A stretch of DNA of 64,000 nucleotides from Taeniopygia guttata (taxonomy: Eukaryota; Chordata; Aves; Passeriformes; Estrildidae), in the NCBI RefSeq assembly GCF_048771995.1, contig NC_133027.1, positions 103,414,501-103,478,500 of the forward strand, read 5' to 3'. The notes beneath the pieces were generated by a model. It did no database searches, was not told the origin of the DNA, and saw only the letters and a list, made by a program, of their open reading frames with translations. Shown piece after piece: positions 24,658 to 33,446 of the stretch. Position 1 is the first letter of the stretch. Every line of letters begins with the position of its first letter. The position numbers and the translations under genes were made by a program.

Positions 24658-26872
24658 CTGTTAAGAGCACATGAAGCAGAAAAAAGCTATGTTATAGACC
24701 ATATGACTTCTTACTGCTCTTGGAAATCATTCTACTGAGAACTATTTGTCTTTCAAATCTCTTAAACAATTCTAAGAGTTTATTCAATTAGCAGTGATTC
24801 AGATCCTCTGTATAAGATCAATTTTATATAAGCATCAGTAAAAAAAGAAAAAGAATCAAACAAACAAAAAACCCCAACCTCAAGACAAACAGCACAAAAC
24901 CATTATATGCCCTGGATTTCAATGCCTTTGAAACTGGGAAGCTGACATGTTTTAAGGAGAATGTTGCAATCAGACTACACCCTCTGCTCCTGCAGAAGGG
25001 CTGCCAAACTGGTGTGCCAATCCAGTCTGTTGGGAGTTTTACACTGCCTTGTGCCACTGCTTCCTCAGCAGAGATGGGTATGCCAGTCTGGGATGCACTC
25101 CTTAGGGTAGCAGATGGGCACCTTCTCTTCTCTCTATCCATGACTAACAAAGGGTTAGGAATATATTAATCACCTCTACTGCATGTACAGTCTGTAAAAC
25201 TCAGCCAGAAGCTGCAACAGGGTCTGCTACAGGAGTCTCAAAAAAAATAATAAACCAAATTTTTCTCACTGAGTTGAGAAATCGAGAAAATATTACGTCT
25301 CAGAAATACCAAGAACTTCTGAAAATGTTTCCTTCACCTTTCTGCCATTTTTCATTTCATACTTACTATTAGTAAATAGTACTACTATTAGTAAATAGGC
25401 AAATTTATAATAACATATTACCCATCATTAAGCATTCAATTACTTTTTAAGAAATTTATTTATCCACTTAAAAACTCACAGAGATGCTTTTCACCCTTTA
25501 TATCTGACCTCATCTGAGAGCAAGCTGAGGTCCACTTATCTGTGCTAACAACCAGCAGCAGACTGCAGCTATAGCTGTCACCATCTGTCCTATTTGAGTA
25601 GTAATTTTCATTGTTGTGCTTAGATTATTCAGGACTTTACAGTGTTGGCAATGAATACAGCAAGGCTTCAAATTCTGTTTCTGTGGTGGGAGAGAAGCCA
25701 CATTACATCTTTAATTAGCATCACTTTACAAAGGATGACTGGAAAGGACCACAGTGCCAACCACACTCTCAGATAAAGCTATCTGATAAAAGTCATCTAG
25801 GGTTAAGCAAGGACTCACTAATTAAGGCATGAAGCAAAGTCCCCTCCTTCGGCTCCTGAAGATGAATATGATGTTTCTAAGCCTTATGGGTATTTGTGTC
25901 CAAACATCCCTTCGGGATGCTGATAGCATCTATTGCCCCTTTTAGTCACAATAAAACTTCCAGTTTATTTTGCTAAGGAAGGGATTTATGCAAGAGGGCA
26001 ACAATTTTGACTGTGTTCCCCTACTTGTCTCACAGTAGACAAAACTGTAAAGATACACAAGACTCAGTAAAATATTTGGATACTATGTACAAGATTGTAT
26101 CTGTAACAAGTTAACACAGACACTTTGAAGTTTCATGGAAGTTTGTTACTAAGCCCAGTAGACAACTGCACTTCTTCCTGTACTTATCTGCTGTATCTAT
26201 ATATCTATATCTATTCCTATACTTATCTTCCTGTACTTATCTGTACACGTGCTGCTTGCTCTGTCAGGCAAGATCTGACACAAACCTTGCTAACATGCCA
26301 GTGGCAGAACACAGCTGTAAGAACAAAATCACACAATCACACTGGAAGTATGCACCATTAAAACTCAGTGCACTCATTCTCAGTTTTCTAGGTCACAGAT
26401 AACTCAACTGGTCTGGAAAGAAACCAGTTCAGGTCCAGTAGAGTTATGAGCTCAGGCAGAGCACAAGGAATGAAGCTATACAACAGCTCAGCCCTAAAGC
26501 AAATCAGCCAAACCTTTTTGCTTTTCAGAGCTTCCAAGTTAACAGACATGACTTGGTGACAGAGACATGAGAGTGTTGTCACAACCAAGCTCAGGACTCC
26601 CCAGGTTGGGCAGTCCCTGACACAACTGACTGTGTTCCACTGCCAAGTGCAGTGAACCTAGTTCTGGTAGACTGTTTGACAGCACAAAATACAAGTTTAC
26701 AGACTAAACAGCATTACAAAACTGCATCATTTTAAAGACACGTTTTCCTGAGAGGGGTGCCAAGAAAAACAGCAACTTGAAAGAAGCAGGCATTGCTGCT
26801 CATATCTCTAACTCATTTGGTGTATTTAGCACTACAAATAAACACGGCAAATGAGCAAAGAGCATCTTTTAC
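24658..26872 (-). other. ANGEL2: ANGEL2 intron 2
   Basis: About 2.2 kb. Contains a tandem duplication of ACTATTAGTAAATAG at about 25,364-25,397 and a TATC/TATA-rich microsatellite at about 26,190-26,245. No coding sequence recognised. Confidence 0.7.
26190..26245. repeat. TATC/TATA-rich microsatellite
   Basis: Imperfect run such as TATCTATATATCTATATCTA followed by two copies of CTTATCT(TC)CTGTACTTATC-like units. Confidence 0.7.
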
Positions 26873-27309
26873 CTTTCTTGCTGCTGTGTCTTTCTTCATT
26901 CTGTGCTACAGAAAGACAAGATTCTGCCTTTTGATTAGACAAGTCTCTTTGTTGTTCAGGAGCTGAAGTATCATCCTGGCCACTGAGTCTTCTCTTCTTT
27001 GTCAATGGTTCTTCTCCCTCAGATTTCATACTGGGGTTGGGCAGATGAAAGCAACAACTTTGTGTGTAGTTGTCAAGATGCCAATTAGAGTTCTGAAATT
27101 GTCTCCAAGGTCCAAAAAATGGAGGGACTCTCCAGTTTGCTGAAAAATCAGTTGAAATGGGGATTGGAAATGAGGCCCAGGGAGGATAATGTCCGGCCCA
27201 TCTCATACAGCTGGAAACTGGGCTGTTCAAGGCAAGAATCTGGGAGCCATTCCAGTGGGTGATCCAGTCTCTGCCCAGCCTCTGCACATGGCGGGGCAGC
27301 ATGGAGTGT
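26873..27309 (-). CDS. ANGEL2: ANGEL2 coding exon 2, N-terminal region
   Basis: One base plus 145 codons plus one base, acceptor TTTGGTAG and donor GTAAAA. LGRDWITHWNG and SSCMRWAGHYPPW align with human LGRDWTTPWEN and SSCMRWPGHYSR, then EGEEPLTKKRR with human EGDEPSSKRRK. An extra acidic/polar segment of about 35 residues after KKRR is absent from human. An in-frame ATG near the exon start (HSMLPRH) could serve as an internal start if the upstream exon is non-coding. Confidence 0.93.
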
Positions 27310-27522
27310 CTACCAAAAAAGCAAAGTTTCATTACTAGCACACAACTACATCTGCCTGTAGAAAGCTGTGGAGGCAAAGTCATGCTGGTCAACACTTACA
27401 GAAGATACTCTCTCTCTACAAGTTAATGCATACAACATATTCAAACACTTATATACAAGGTATTTAAACATTTATCTAAATGATATGCAAAACGGGACTT
27501 TACAAAGTGATCTTCCATCCTT

Positions 27523-27538
27523 CCCCCCCCCCCCCCCC
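27523..27538. repeat. Poly(C) run
   Basis: Sixteen consecutive C on the + strand, a G-run on the ANGEL2 transcript. The following AG mimics a plus-strand splice acceptor but no plus-strand gene is present. Confidence 0.9.
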
Positions 27539-28145
27539 AGATTTACAAGTGCCATTTAGTGTCCAAACCCTATCTGCCTCAGTAATAATTTAAAATTTAT
27601 TTTCTGCCTTGTTGAATTCAAGTATCAGATATTTCAAATGCTCAGAGGAATGACCTTTACAAAAGGTCATTTTTGCATGCTGCATTAACTTTATCATAAG
27701 GCTATTTGTAAGGAATTAGAAACACTTTCCTGCAAGCTGTCAGAACTTTGTTTGGAAAGCCATTGATTTGGCTCAAATCCCAGTGCCTACACAACAGGGA
27801 AATAAAGGTACTAAATCTCAAGGCATCACTAGCACCAGCTTAAGACTAAATTTCTATTCTTACTTATTTTCCAGGAGAGCAAACCACAGCTCAGCAACTA
27901 AAGCCATGAAAAAATGTGGGATTTTATCTTCTTCTTTTTTTTTTCTTTAGAAGAAAGAAATCTGTCTCTCAAGAAAATCACAGGAAGGAAGGCTGAGTGA
28001 CAATATCTCAGCTTCCTCATTGTTTAATTAAGGTATACTTCAAACTTATAAGCAAAAGATATCAAAGCTTGGTATGCCTGAAGTTGCACTGAAGTGAGAA
28101 TTTCCCAGCTGCCATCCAGCTGAACAAATAAGCCGAAATACAGAA

Positions 28146-28560
28146 ATACAGAATCACAGAACATGCTGAGTTGGGAGGGACTCACGAGAACCACTGAGTC
28201 TAACTCCTGGCCCTGCACAGGACACCCTGAGAGCTTTGTCCAAAGGCTCCCTGAACTGTCAGGCTGCTTGGTGCTGCTCCCTGGGGAGCTGTTCCAGCCG
28301 TGAGGAGCGTTTTTCTAATATCCAGCCTAAATCAGCCCTGCCACAGCTTCAGGGCACTCCCTCGGCTCCTGTCGCTGGGCACCACGGAGCAGAGATCAGT
28401 GCCTGCCCCCTTCTTCCCTTCATAAGGAAGTTGCTGAGTGCCATTAGGTCTCCCTCAGTCTCCTCCAGGCTGGAAATGACCTCGGCCGCTCCTCACACTT
28501 ATCCCCTTCACCATCTTCACTGCCCTCCTTTGGACACCCTCTAATCGCTAATACAACTTC
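28146..28560 (-). mobile_element. CR1 LINE fragment, minus orientation
   Basis: Begins AGAATCACAGAACATGCTGA and GTTGGGAGGGACTCACGAGA, then continues through CTGTTCCAGCCGTGAGGAGC and CCAGGCTGGAAATGACCTC to about CCTTTGGACACCCTCTAATC. This is the reverse complement of an avian CR1 3' region. It is 5'-truncated and lies in sense with ANGEL2 in intron 1, very near the promoter island. Confidence 0.85.
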
Positions 28561-28913
28561 CAGCAAACGCCGCTTGTCCTGAAATAACCCCTTTCCGCCA
28601 CAGCGCACCAGCTGTAGTCCGGCAGGCACAAAAACAAAAACACCCCCAGCGTCACAGCGAACAAAAAGAGGCATCACTCCTTTACAAAAACCCCCCTGAG
28701 CCACATGCTTTACAGAAAAGCACTGAGAAACTGCTCCCTCCTAAACCCCGGCCCCGCAAACACCCATCCCCGGCAGCCGAACGCGCCCCGCCGCGCTGTG
28801 CTGTCTACCGCGGCCCTGCTCGGCCTAATGGCGGCATTCACCCCCAGCGCCCCAGCCCTGTTACCTCCCGGCGGGCCCGGGCCCCGCTACCGGCCCCGCG
28901 CAGGGGTCAGCCC

Positions 28914-28964
28914 GGGGCAGCGCCAGCTCCGGGCAGCGCCAGCTCCGGGCAGCGCCAGCTCCGG
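28914..28964. repeat. 16-bp tandem repeat, about three copies
   Basis: Unit CGCCAGCTCCGGGCAG at 28921-28936 and 28937-28952, with a partial third copy 28953-28964 and a partial lead-in. The copies are identical. The unit is one base more than a multiple of three. Confidence 0.9.
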
Positions 28965-29023
28965 CCGTCCCGCCGCCGCCCCGCCGTCCGCACGGGCTGC
29001 GGCCGCGCCGCGCCCTCCCGCTC

Positions 29024-29042
29024 GCTCCTGGGACTTGTAGTC
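29024..29042 (-). promoter_or_regulatory. ANGEL2: ZNF143/THAP11-type motif in ANGEL2 promoter
   Basis: On the minus strand this reads GACTACAAGTCCCAGGAGC, a close match to the known ACTACAANTCCCAGNAKGC element of vertebrate CpG-island promoters. Seen directly; binding is inferred. Confidence 0.7.
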
Positions 29043-29048
29043 CCGGCC

Positions 29049-29057
29049 GGCCATCTT
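29049..29057 (-). promoter_or_regulatory. ANGEL2: YY1-like motif AAGATGGCC
   Basis: Minus-strand AAGATGGCC close to the YY1 consensus AAGATGGCGGC, which usually lies just downstream of transcription starts and often overlaps an ATG, as here (29054-29052). Confidence 0.5.
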
Positions 29058-29085
29058 TAGTGCGGGCAGCCGACGCCGCGGCCCG

Positions 29086-29094
29086 GCCGCCATC
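29086..29094 (-). promoter_or_regulatory. ANGEL2: YY1-like motif GATGGCGGC
   Basis: Minus-strand GATGGCGGC, matching the 3' part of the YY1 consensus and overlapping another ATG (29093-29091). Two such sites near each other suggest that transcription starts a little to the right, around 29.1 kb. Confidence 0.45.
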
Positions 29095-29182
29095 GCGGCC
29101 CAGCCCGCGCTCCCCGCCGCGGAGAGCGGCAAAACCCGCGTGTAGGCAGCCCGATGGGGATGCTGAGGCGTTCGCGTGGAGG

Positions 29183-29786
29183 TGTTATGAGTAGTAGATA
29201 CAATTCGCGCTATTTCTAGTGTGATATGTGTGATATTGAATATTTGTTGGAGTGTACACGTTTGTATTAGGAGTCCCCCTCACCTGGTGTATATTAGAAC
29301 CCGATTTACAAGTAAAAGGATGTGGCTCGGCCCATGTGTCTGGAGAGATATGGGGACCCCAGGCGCTGATCATCGCCTGAACGACCCGAGATGGATATCA
29401 TGGAAATCCTCGGACAGATGCATGTGAATGCAGCGCTCCCAAAAACTTCATCAAGGGATTCAACAACTCTGGACACTGAATTGTTCTTCTTCGTCACCAA
29501 AAAAAAGAAAATCTTATTAACCTATGGACTCTGAATAGAAGAAAATACTTACTGCCGAAATCTTGGCCTCAGGCGGAATTTTCCCTATAAAAACCGCTTG
29601 TACCAGGATGGAGGTGTGTGGGCATAGAGGAAAATCTCTGTTGAGGCTGACTTCTTGTTGCACGCCAGGGCCGACCCCAGGCTCCGCACTGTTCTTTCCT
29701 TGTGGCTGGCTAGATAGAATTTGATTGCAAAATAAATATTTTATTTTTTCATTTTAATTTGGCTGGACAAATTTTCGTTTATAACA
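29183..29786 (+). mobile_element. Solo LTR, class I (ERV1/gammaretrovirus-like)
   Basis: A 604-bp fossil bounded by the inverted ends TGTTAT and ATAACA and flanked by the 4-bp direct repeat GAGG (29,179-29,182 and 29,787-29,790). Inside are a TATA-like CTATAAAAACC near 29,585 and a poly(A) signal AATAAA at 29,731-29,736, in the order U3-R-U5 on the + strand. No internal retroviral genes adjoin it, so it is a solo LTR left by recombination. A 4-bp duplication is usual for gammaretrovirus-like elements. The intact ends and perfect duplication suggest moderate or young age. It lies about 90 bp outside the ANGEL2 CpG-island core. Confidence 0.85.
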
Positions 29787-29790
29787 GAGG

Positions 29791-30020
29791 TAACGCTATG
29801 TTCGTGCAGAGCTCATTCACCCAGAGGGTGGTCAGAACTGGAAAAAGCTCCCCAGGAAAGTGGTCATGGTCCTAGCACCAAACCTGGCAGAGTTCAAGAG
29901 GCATTTGGACAATGCTCTCAGGCACATGGTGTGACCCTCGAGGATGTCCTGTGCAGGGCCAGCGGTTGGACTTTGATGATCCTTGTGGATCCCTTCGAAC
30001 TCGGTGTATTCTGTGATAGT
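29791..30020 (+). mobile_element. CR1 LINE 3' end, plus orientation
   Basis: Contains TTCACCCAGAGGGTGGTCAG, CAAGAGGCATTTGGACAATG and GGTTGGACTTTGATGATCCT, ending GGTGTATTCTGTGATAG, the sense 3' tail of an avian CR1. It starts directly after the target duplication of the neighbouring LTR, so the LTR may have inserted at or inside this older CR1. Confidence 0.85.
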
Positions 30021-32097
30021 CTCCATAAGTGGTTTTCTCCCTGGGATCACCGTGTGTTTCTGCATGGTAAAAAGAGCCAAGAAAGAGCTGCCGTGTCTTT
30101 CAAGGTGCCATAGTCTATTTGAAGGGCAGTAGCACCATGCTTAGTGTTTGCAGAAAACAAACCCTGCTCACCCAAGCGAGTATTTCAACATTGTGAGGTT
30201 TTAAAATGCAGCTGAAAGTGCTCTGCTGAGGAGAGCTGGCCTGAGAGATGGGTGGCAGACCTGCCTGCCCTGCAGCCCCTGCTGACAGACCCACCGCTGC
30301 TTACCAGCTGCAGCAACAATCCTCTGCCTCTGCCGATGTTGCTTGAATAAGCACTTAGAATCCTTTCTTGAGGTCTTCTGAGGACAGAGGAAATGCTGGC
30401 CCTGTTTACCGTAAGGAAATGCAGCACAATGCATATGAAAAATTATAGTGCTGAATAGTGCAGATGCTGTGCAGGAACTGTAATCAAGTATATAATACTG
30501 TTTCTCTGCATTCCTTTTCTATCTGTCATAAAAATGACTTTAAGTAACATTTGAAGTTTTCCCAGGAATGGCAGGGAAGACTGGAATTGAAATAATGTGG
30601 TGATGAGCACACTAGTTAGGCAATGTGTAGGATCCACATTGGGTTTTCCATTTCTTGCACACAACTTACTGGTGAAAGGTAAAAATACCCATCCATTTTC
30701 TGTTAGTTTCTTCACCATATGGGAATGAAACTACTAACCCCATAACACATGTATAGTAAAGGATCTCCCAACTGCATTTTCAAGACCATTTTGTTTTGGT
30801 GGTTTGTTCTTTTCTGAAATTTTGTATTCTTATCTTTTAGATGTATTTCTAGGACTGAAGAGAGTAAGCCATAGCTATAGCAACAACTGCTGTTATTTTT
30901 AGGAGCAGAATCTACACATAACATGCAGTTATTTTCTGTATTTTGACCTGCACAGGGACACCCAAATTGATCTGTCACTTCAATGGTTTTTACATAGTAG
31001 TAATCTCAGTAGTGATGCTGGAAAAAAATAAATCATGGAAGCTTTGGGTTTTAATGAGAATGAAGATGTGCTGAAAAGCATGGAAGTTGTGTAACAGACA
31101 AAACAGAAGAAAAATATTAACCTATTAAAATAATGCAAATTGTTCTGCATCTCAGTATTGCTAGATTTTCTTGCCTTGACCTAAAAAAGTCTTAGTAAGC
31201 CAGTAATACCTAATTATGGGTTTTTATTCCTGTCTAATTACTACTTTGGGTTAGCTATACCATGTAAAAAGATATTCTGCAGATTTAGGTATTTCCAAGT
31301 TCTGATTTGTAAGTAGAAGCCAAATTATTTTATGAGTCATTTGTGCTTTTTGAAACTCCCTAGTGAATGGAGGCTACTGACTCACTGAGGGATGCTTTGA
31401 TTGATTACACTGCACATTAGAACAGCCACGGTGGCTCAGATCAATGGTCCACTGAGCTCAGTTGCCTGCTTTCTAAACGTTGTTAGCAGCAGATGCCTAG
31501 AAATATGCAGGGGCTGGGCAAACTTCAAATGAACACTCTCCCTGCCTCTTACTGTTTTCAGCTCCATGCATTTCCTAAGCCTGATGTGTTTGCCTCTTTA
31601 GTTACTCACTGACTCTCTCCCCCAAGTACTTGAATTTGCAAACTTTTGATAACTTATAGAACTTCCATGAAGTTCTACATACCAGCACAAGATGTAAAAG
31701 ACATGTTCTTCCCCTCTCAGAGGGTAAGGGAGAGTGACAAGTGAGCTGCTAACAACCAATGTCCTCTTTTTTCCCTCTTCCTTAAGAAAATGTTCCTCAA
31801 AGGAGAGGCATGTGTTTACTATGAACTTCAGTACAAGAGACTTTTTATCTTTCACAAAGACACGCAGTTAAGTATTGCTAAATACTTTATGTCAAAAATC
31901 TGCATGAGAGCAGACATATTAATAACCTGGTAAGGAAAAGCCATTTTTAACAACTGCAATTAAATGAATGAAAGCACAGTGATTAAAAAAAAAAAAATCG
32001 AAACAGTTTATATAATATGAGGTGTGAGATCTACATTGGTACAGACTGCACTGATTTATTAAAAAATATGGATACTGATCTAGTACCGATATCCAAC
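30021..32097. other. ANGEL2/RPS6KC1 spacer
   Basis: AT-rich spacer with no coding sequence recognised. A weak ancient repeat lies at about 31,413-31,530. Confidence 0.6.
31413..31530 (+). repeat. Possible ancient interspersed repeat
   Basis: AGAACAGCCACGGTGGCTCA followed by GATCAATGGTCCACTGAGCT resembles an old amniote repeat (SINE or CR1-like tail with a motif like CAGACCAATGGTCCATCTAG) that is common in reptiles. Similarity is from memory and divergence is high. Confidence 0.4.
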
Positions 32098-32783
32098 TGT
32101 GACGGACAAAAACTCTTTAAGAGTTTAAAGTTAGAAAGTGTGTGTTTATTTGACGCCAGGCAGCATGTGGGATCGCTCCCAAATACACACCGTGCCTTCC
32201 AAGTGATTACAGAGTCATTTTATCCATACAAGTATTGAATACCCAAAATACAAATACATATTCATAATTTTGGTACATCCCATTCCTCGCTTAGTATGCT
32301 AATCATTTCAAAAGCTATTAAGCATACGTAGTTTCTCCCTTGAAATGGGTCGGTGGTCCCTTTCATGGGGACGGGTCCCAAAATGGGGAAGTAAATGAAG
32401 TCTTCCTCGTTCTGACCTTTCTACCTTTTCAATGCAAGTATGACAAATGAACTCTTGGTAGAACTCCCATTCCTTGTTTTCAATTGGTTTCAGAACAGAG
32501 GAGGCCCGCAATTGTCTTATGTTCCTAAAAGCTATTTGTCAGATTCTATATTCTTCATTATAAACCCAGGTAACTAAACATTGTGCTGACAAGCAATCAA
32601 TTATTAGTTAACTGCTAACTCTTAACTTCATCAAGGCCTACTCATTTATTTTAATTCACTGTAGTAAAGCTTATCTCTAACTAAAATCTTAGCTCCTCTA
32701 AAATCTCTAAATTCCTTAAAATTCAGTTTAGAATTCCTTAGAACTGCAGCAATGCTCCTGAAGCCCTGGAGGGTTTCCTAACA
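32098..32783 (-). mobile_element. Solo LTR, ERVL-like, minus orientation
   Basis: A 686-bp fossil. On the minus strand it starts TGTTAGGAAACCC and ends TTTGTCCGTCACA, giving TGT...ACA ends. A minus-strand AATAAA with about 50 bases to the end marks the R/U5 side, so the LTR faces left, towards ANGEL2. Flanks CCAAC (left) and CCGAC (right) form an imperfect 5-bp target duplication. The sequence resembles passerine ERVL-type LTRs. No internal region adjoins it. The imperfect duplication suggests it is older than the other two LTRs here. Confidence 0.75.
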
Positions 32784-33265
32784 CCGACCTGCGCACCCAC
32801 GCGAGCCCATCCGCAGGGAGAAGTCCAGGTGCAGCTTGGAGAACCTGGAGGAGACACAACACACGAGACTTGGTGACTCGATAACCATCAAACTTGCCTT
32901 CCTGGTAGCGTTCCTCTTTAAAATCCGTGAGTCACTTCTGCGTTACAGGCCTATGGATTTAGGGCAGCATAGCCTAAAATAGCCCACGGCAGACGCTGGG
33001 AGCGGCGTACCAGGGGCTCATTACGGATTTGTAGAGGCCCGTGCGAGCGAGGGGCTCGGCCGTCAGTCCGCCAAGTGTAAATCCCCACGGCCGTGCCCTT
33101 GCGGAGCACCTGGACGGGGCCGCGCCTGCCACGTCCGGGCCGTGACACCTCGGCCCGATCCCCGCGGCGCGGGCCGCCAGCCTCGGGGACAGGCGGCGAG
33201 CCGGGGACCCGAGCATCCCGCGGCGGCCGGGCGGGGCTCCCCGGGCCGGGCCCCCGGCACCGCCC

Positions 33266-33280
33266 GGGCGGGGCGGGGCG
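33266..33280 (+). promoter_or_regulatory. RPS6KC1: Overlapping GC boxes (Sp1/KLF-type)
   Basis: GGGCGGGGCGGGGCG contains two overlapping GGGCGG-type cores just upstream of the RPS6KC1 coding start, within its 5' UTR or core promoter. Confidence 0.6.
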
Positions 33281-33341
33281 TTCCCGGCGCCGCTTCCGCC
33301 TGTGCCGGCCGGGCGGGCGGCGCGGCGGGGGCAGCGGCAGG

Positions 33342-33446
33342 ATGCTGAGCCCGCGGGAGCGCGGCGCCGACCTGGCCCGCTTCTACACCGTGACGGAGCC
33401 GCGCCGCCACCCCCGCGGCCACACCGTCTACAAGGTCACGGCGCGG
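33342..33446 (+). CDS. RPS6KC1: RPS6KC1 exon 1, start codon and PX start
   Basis: ATG at 33,342-33,344 with A at -3, then 35 codons: MLSPRERGADLARFYTVTEP and RRHPRGHTVYKVTAR, donor GTGAGT. Human begins MTSYREKSADLARFYTVTEP, so only the first residues differ. No ATG precedes it in frame within the island, which supports this start. It encodes the first strands of the PX domain. Confidence 0.96.

Larger units (their letters stand above)
27310..28808 (-). other. ANGEL2: ANGEL2 intron 1
   Basis: About 1.5 kb between exon 2 and the CpG island. Holds a 16-base C-run at 27,523-27,538 and a CR1 fragment at about 28,146-28,560. Confidence 0.6.
13942..29096 (-). other. ANGEL2: ANGEL2 gene
   Basis: ANGEL2 belongs to the CCR4/nocturnin branch of the exonuclease-endonuclease-phosphatase (EEP) fold. 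The human protein hydrolyses 2',3'-cyclic phosphates at RNA 3' ends, affecting tRNA splicing and the XBP1 stress response. Eight coding exons (27309-26873, 24657-24404, 23201-23132, 21426-21005, 20044-19918, 19248-19188, 17360-17197, 14096-13942) join in phase to 1690 bases. All four EEP signatures are visible: Asn in VMSYNILSQ, Glu in CLQEVQ, Asp/Asn in CGDFNSVPGSP, His in SSDHLPLL. With the tentative 29-base first exon the protein would be 572 residues; human ANGEL2 is about 544. The avian N-terminal region is longer and poorly conserved. The first exon is not settled. Confidence 0.95.
28809..29096 (-). other. ANGEL2: ANGEL2 first exon region (start codon unresolved)
   Basis: Exon 2 needs two bases from an upstream exon to complete its first codon (an Arg codon ending in A). 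Option one is an ATG at 28837-28835 giving MPPLGRAGP and CG before a weak GTAGAC donor at 28808; phase fits. Option two is transcription from the island with ATGs at 29093-29091 and 29054-29052 and a better donor (GAG/GTAACA, last exon base 28865). That frame meets a stop and ends in the wrong phase as the sequence stands. A third option is a non-coding exon 1 with translation from the ATG inside exon 2. The sequence alone does not decide. Confidence 0.45.
28740..29135. promoter_or_regulatory. ANGEL2: CpG island, ANGEL2 promoter
   Basis: GC-rich sequence dense in CpG at the 5' end of ANGEL2, typical of a housekeeping promoter with no TATA box. It contains a ZNF143/THAP11-type site and two YY1-like sites, listed separately, and a 16-bp tandem repeat. 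The gene reads to the left from here. Confidence 0.85.

Noticed and set aside
27523-27541. C-run followed by AG as a plus-strand splice acceptor
   Set aside because: No plus-strand gene or exon follows; it is a homopolymer in ANGEL2 intron 1.
28887-29132. 81-codon minus-strand frame across the ANGEL2 CpG island as the ANGEL2 N-terminus
   Set aside because: It ends in a stop before the donor and has the wrong phase for exon 2, so it cannot be taken as coding as the sequence stands; kept only as a finding about the tandem repeat.
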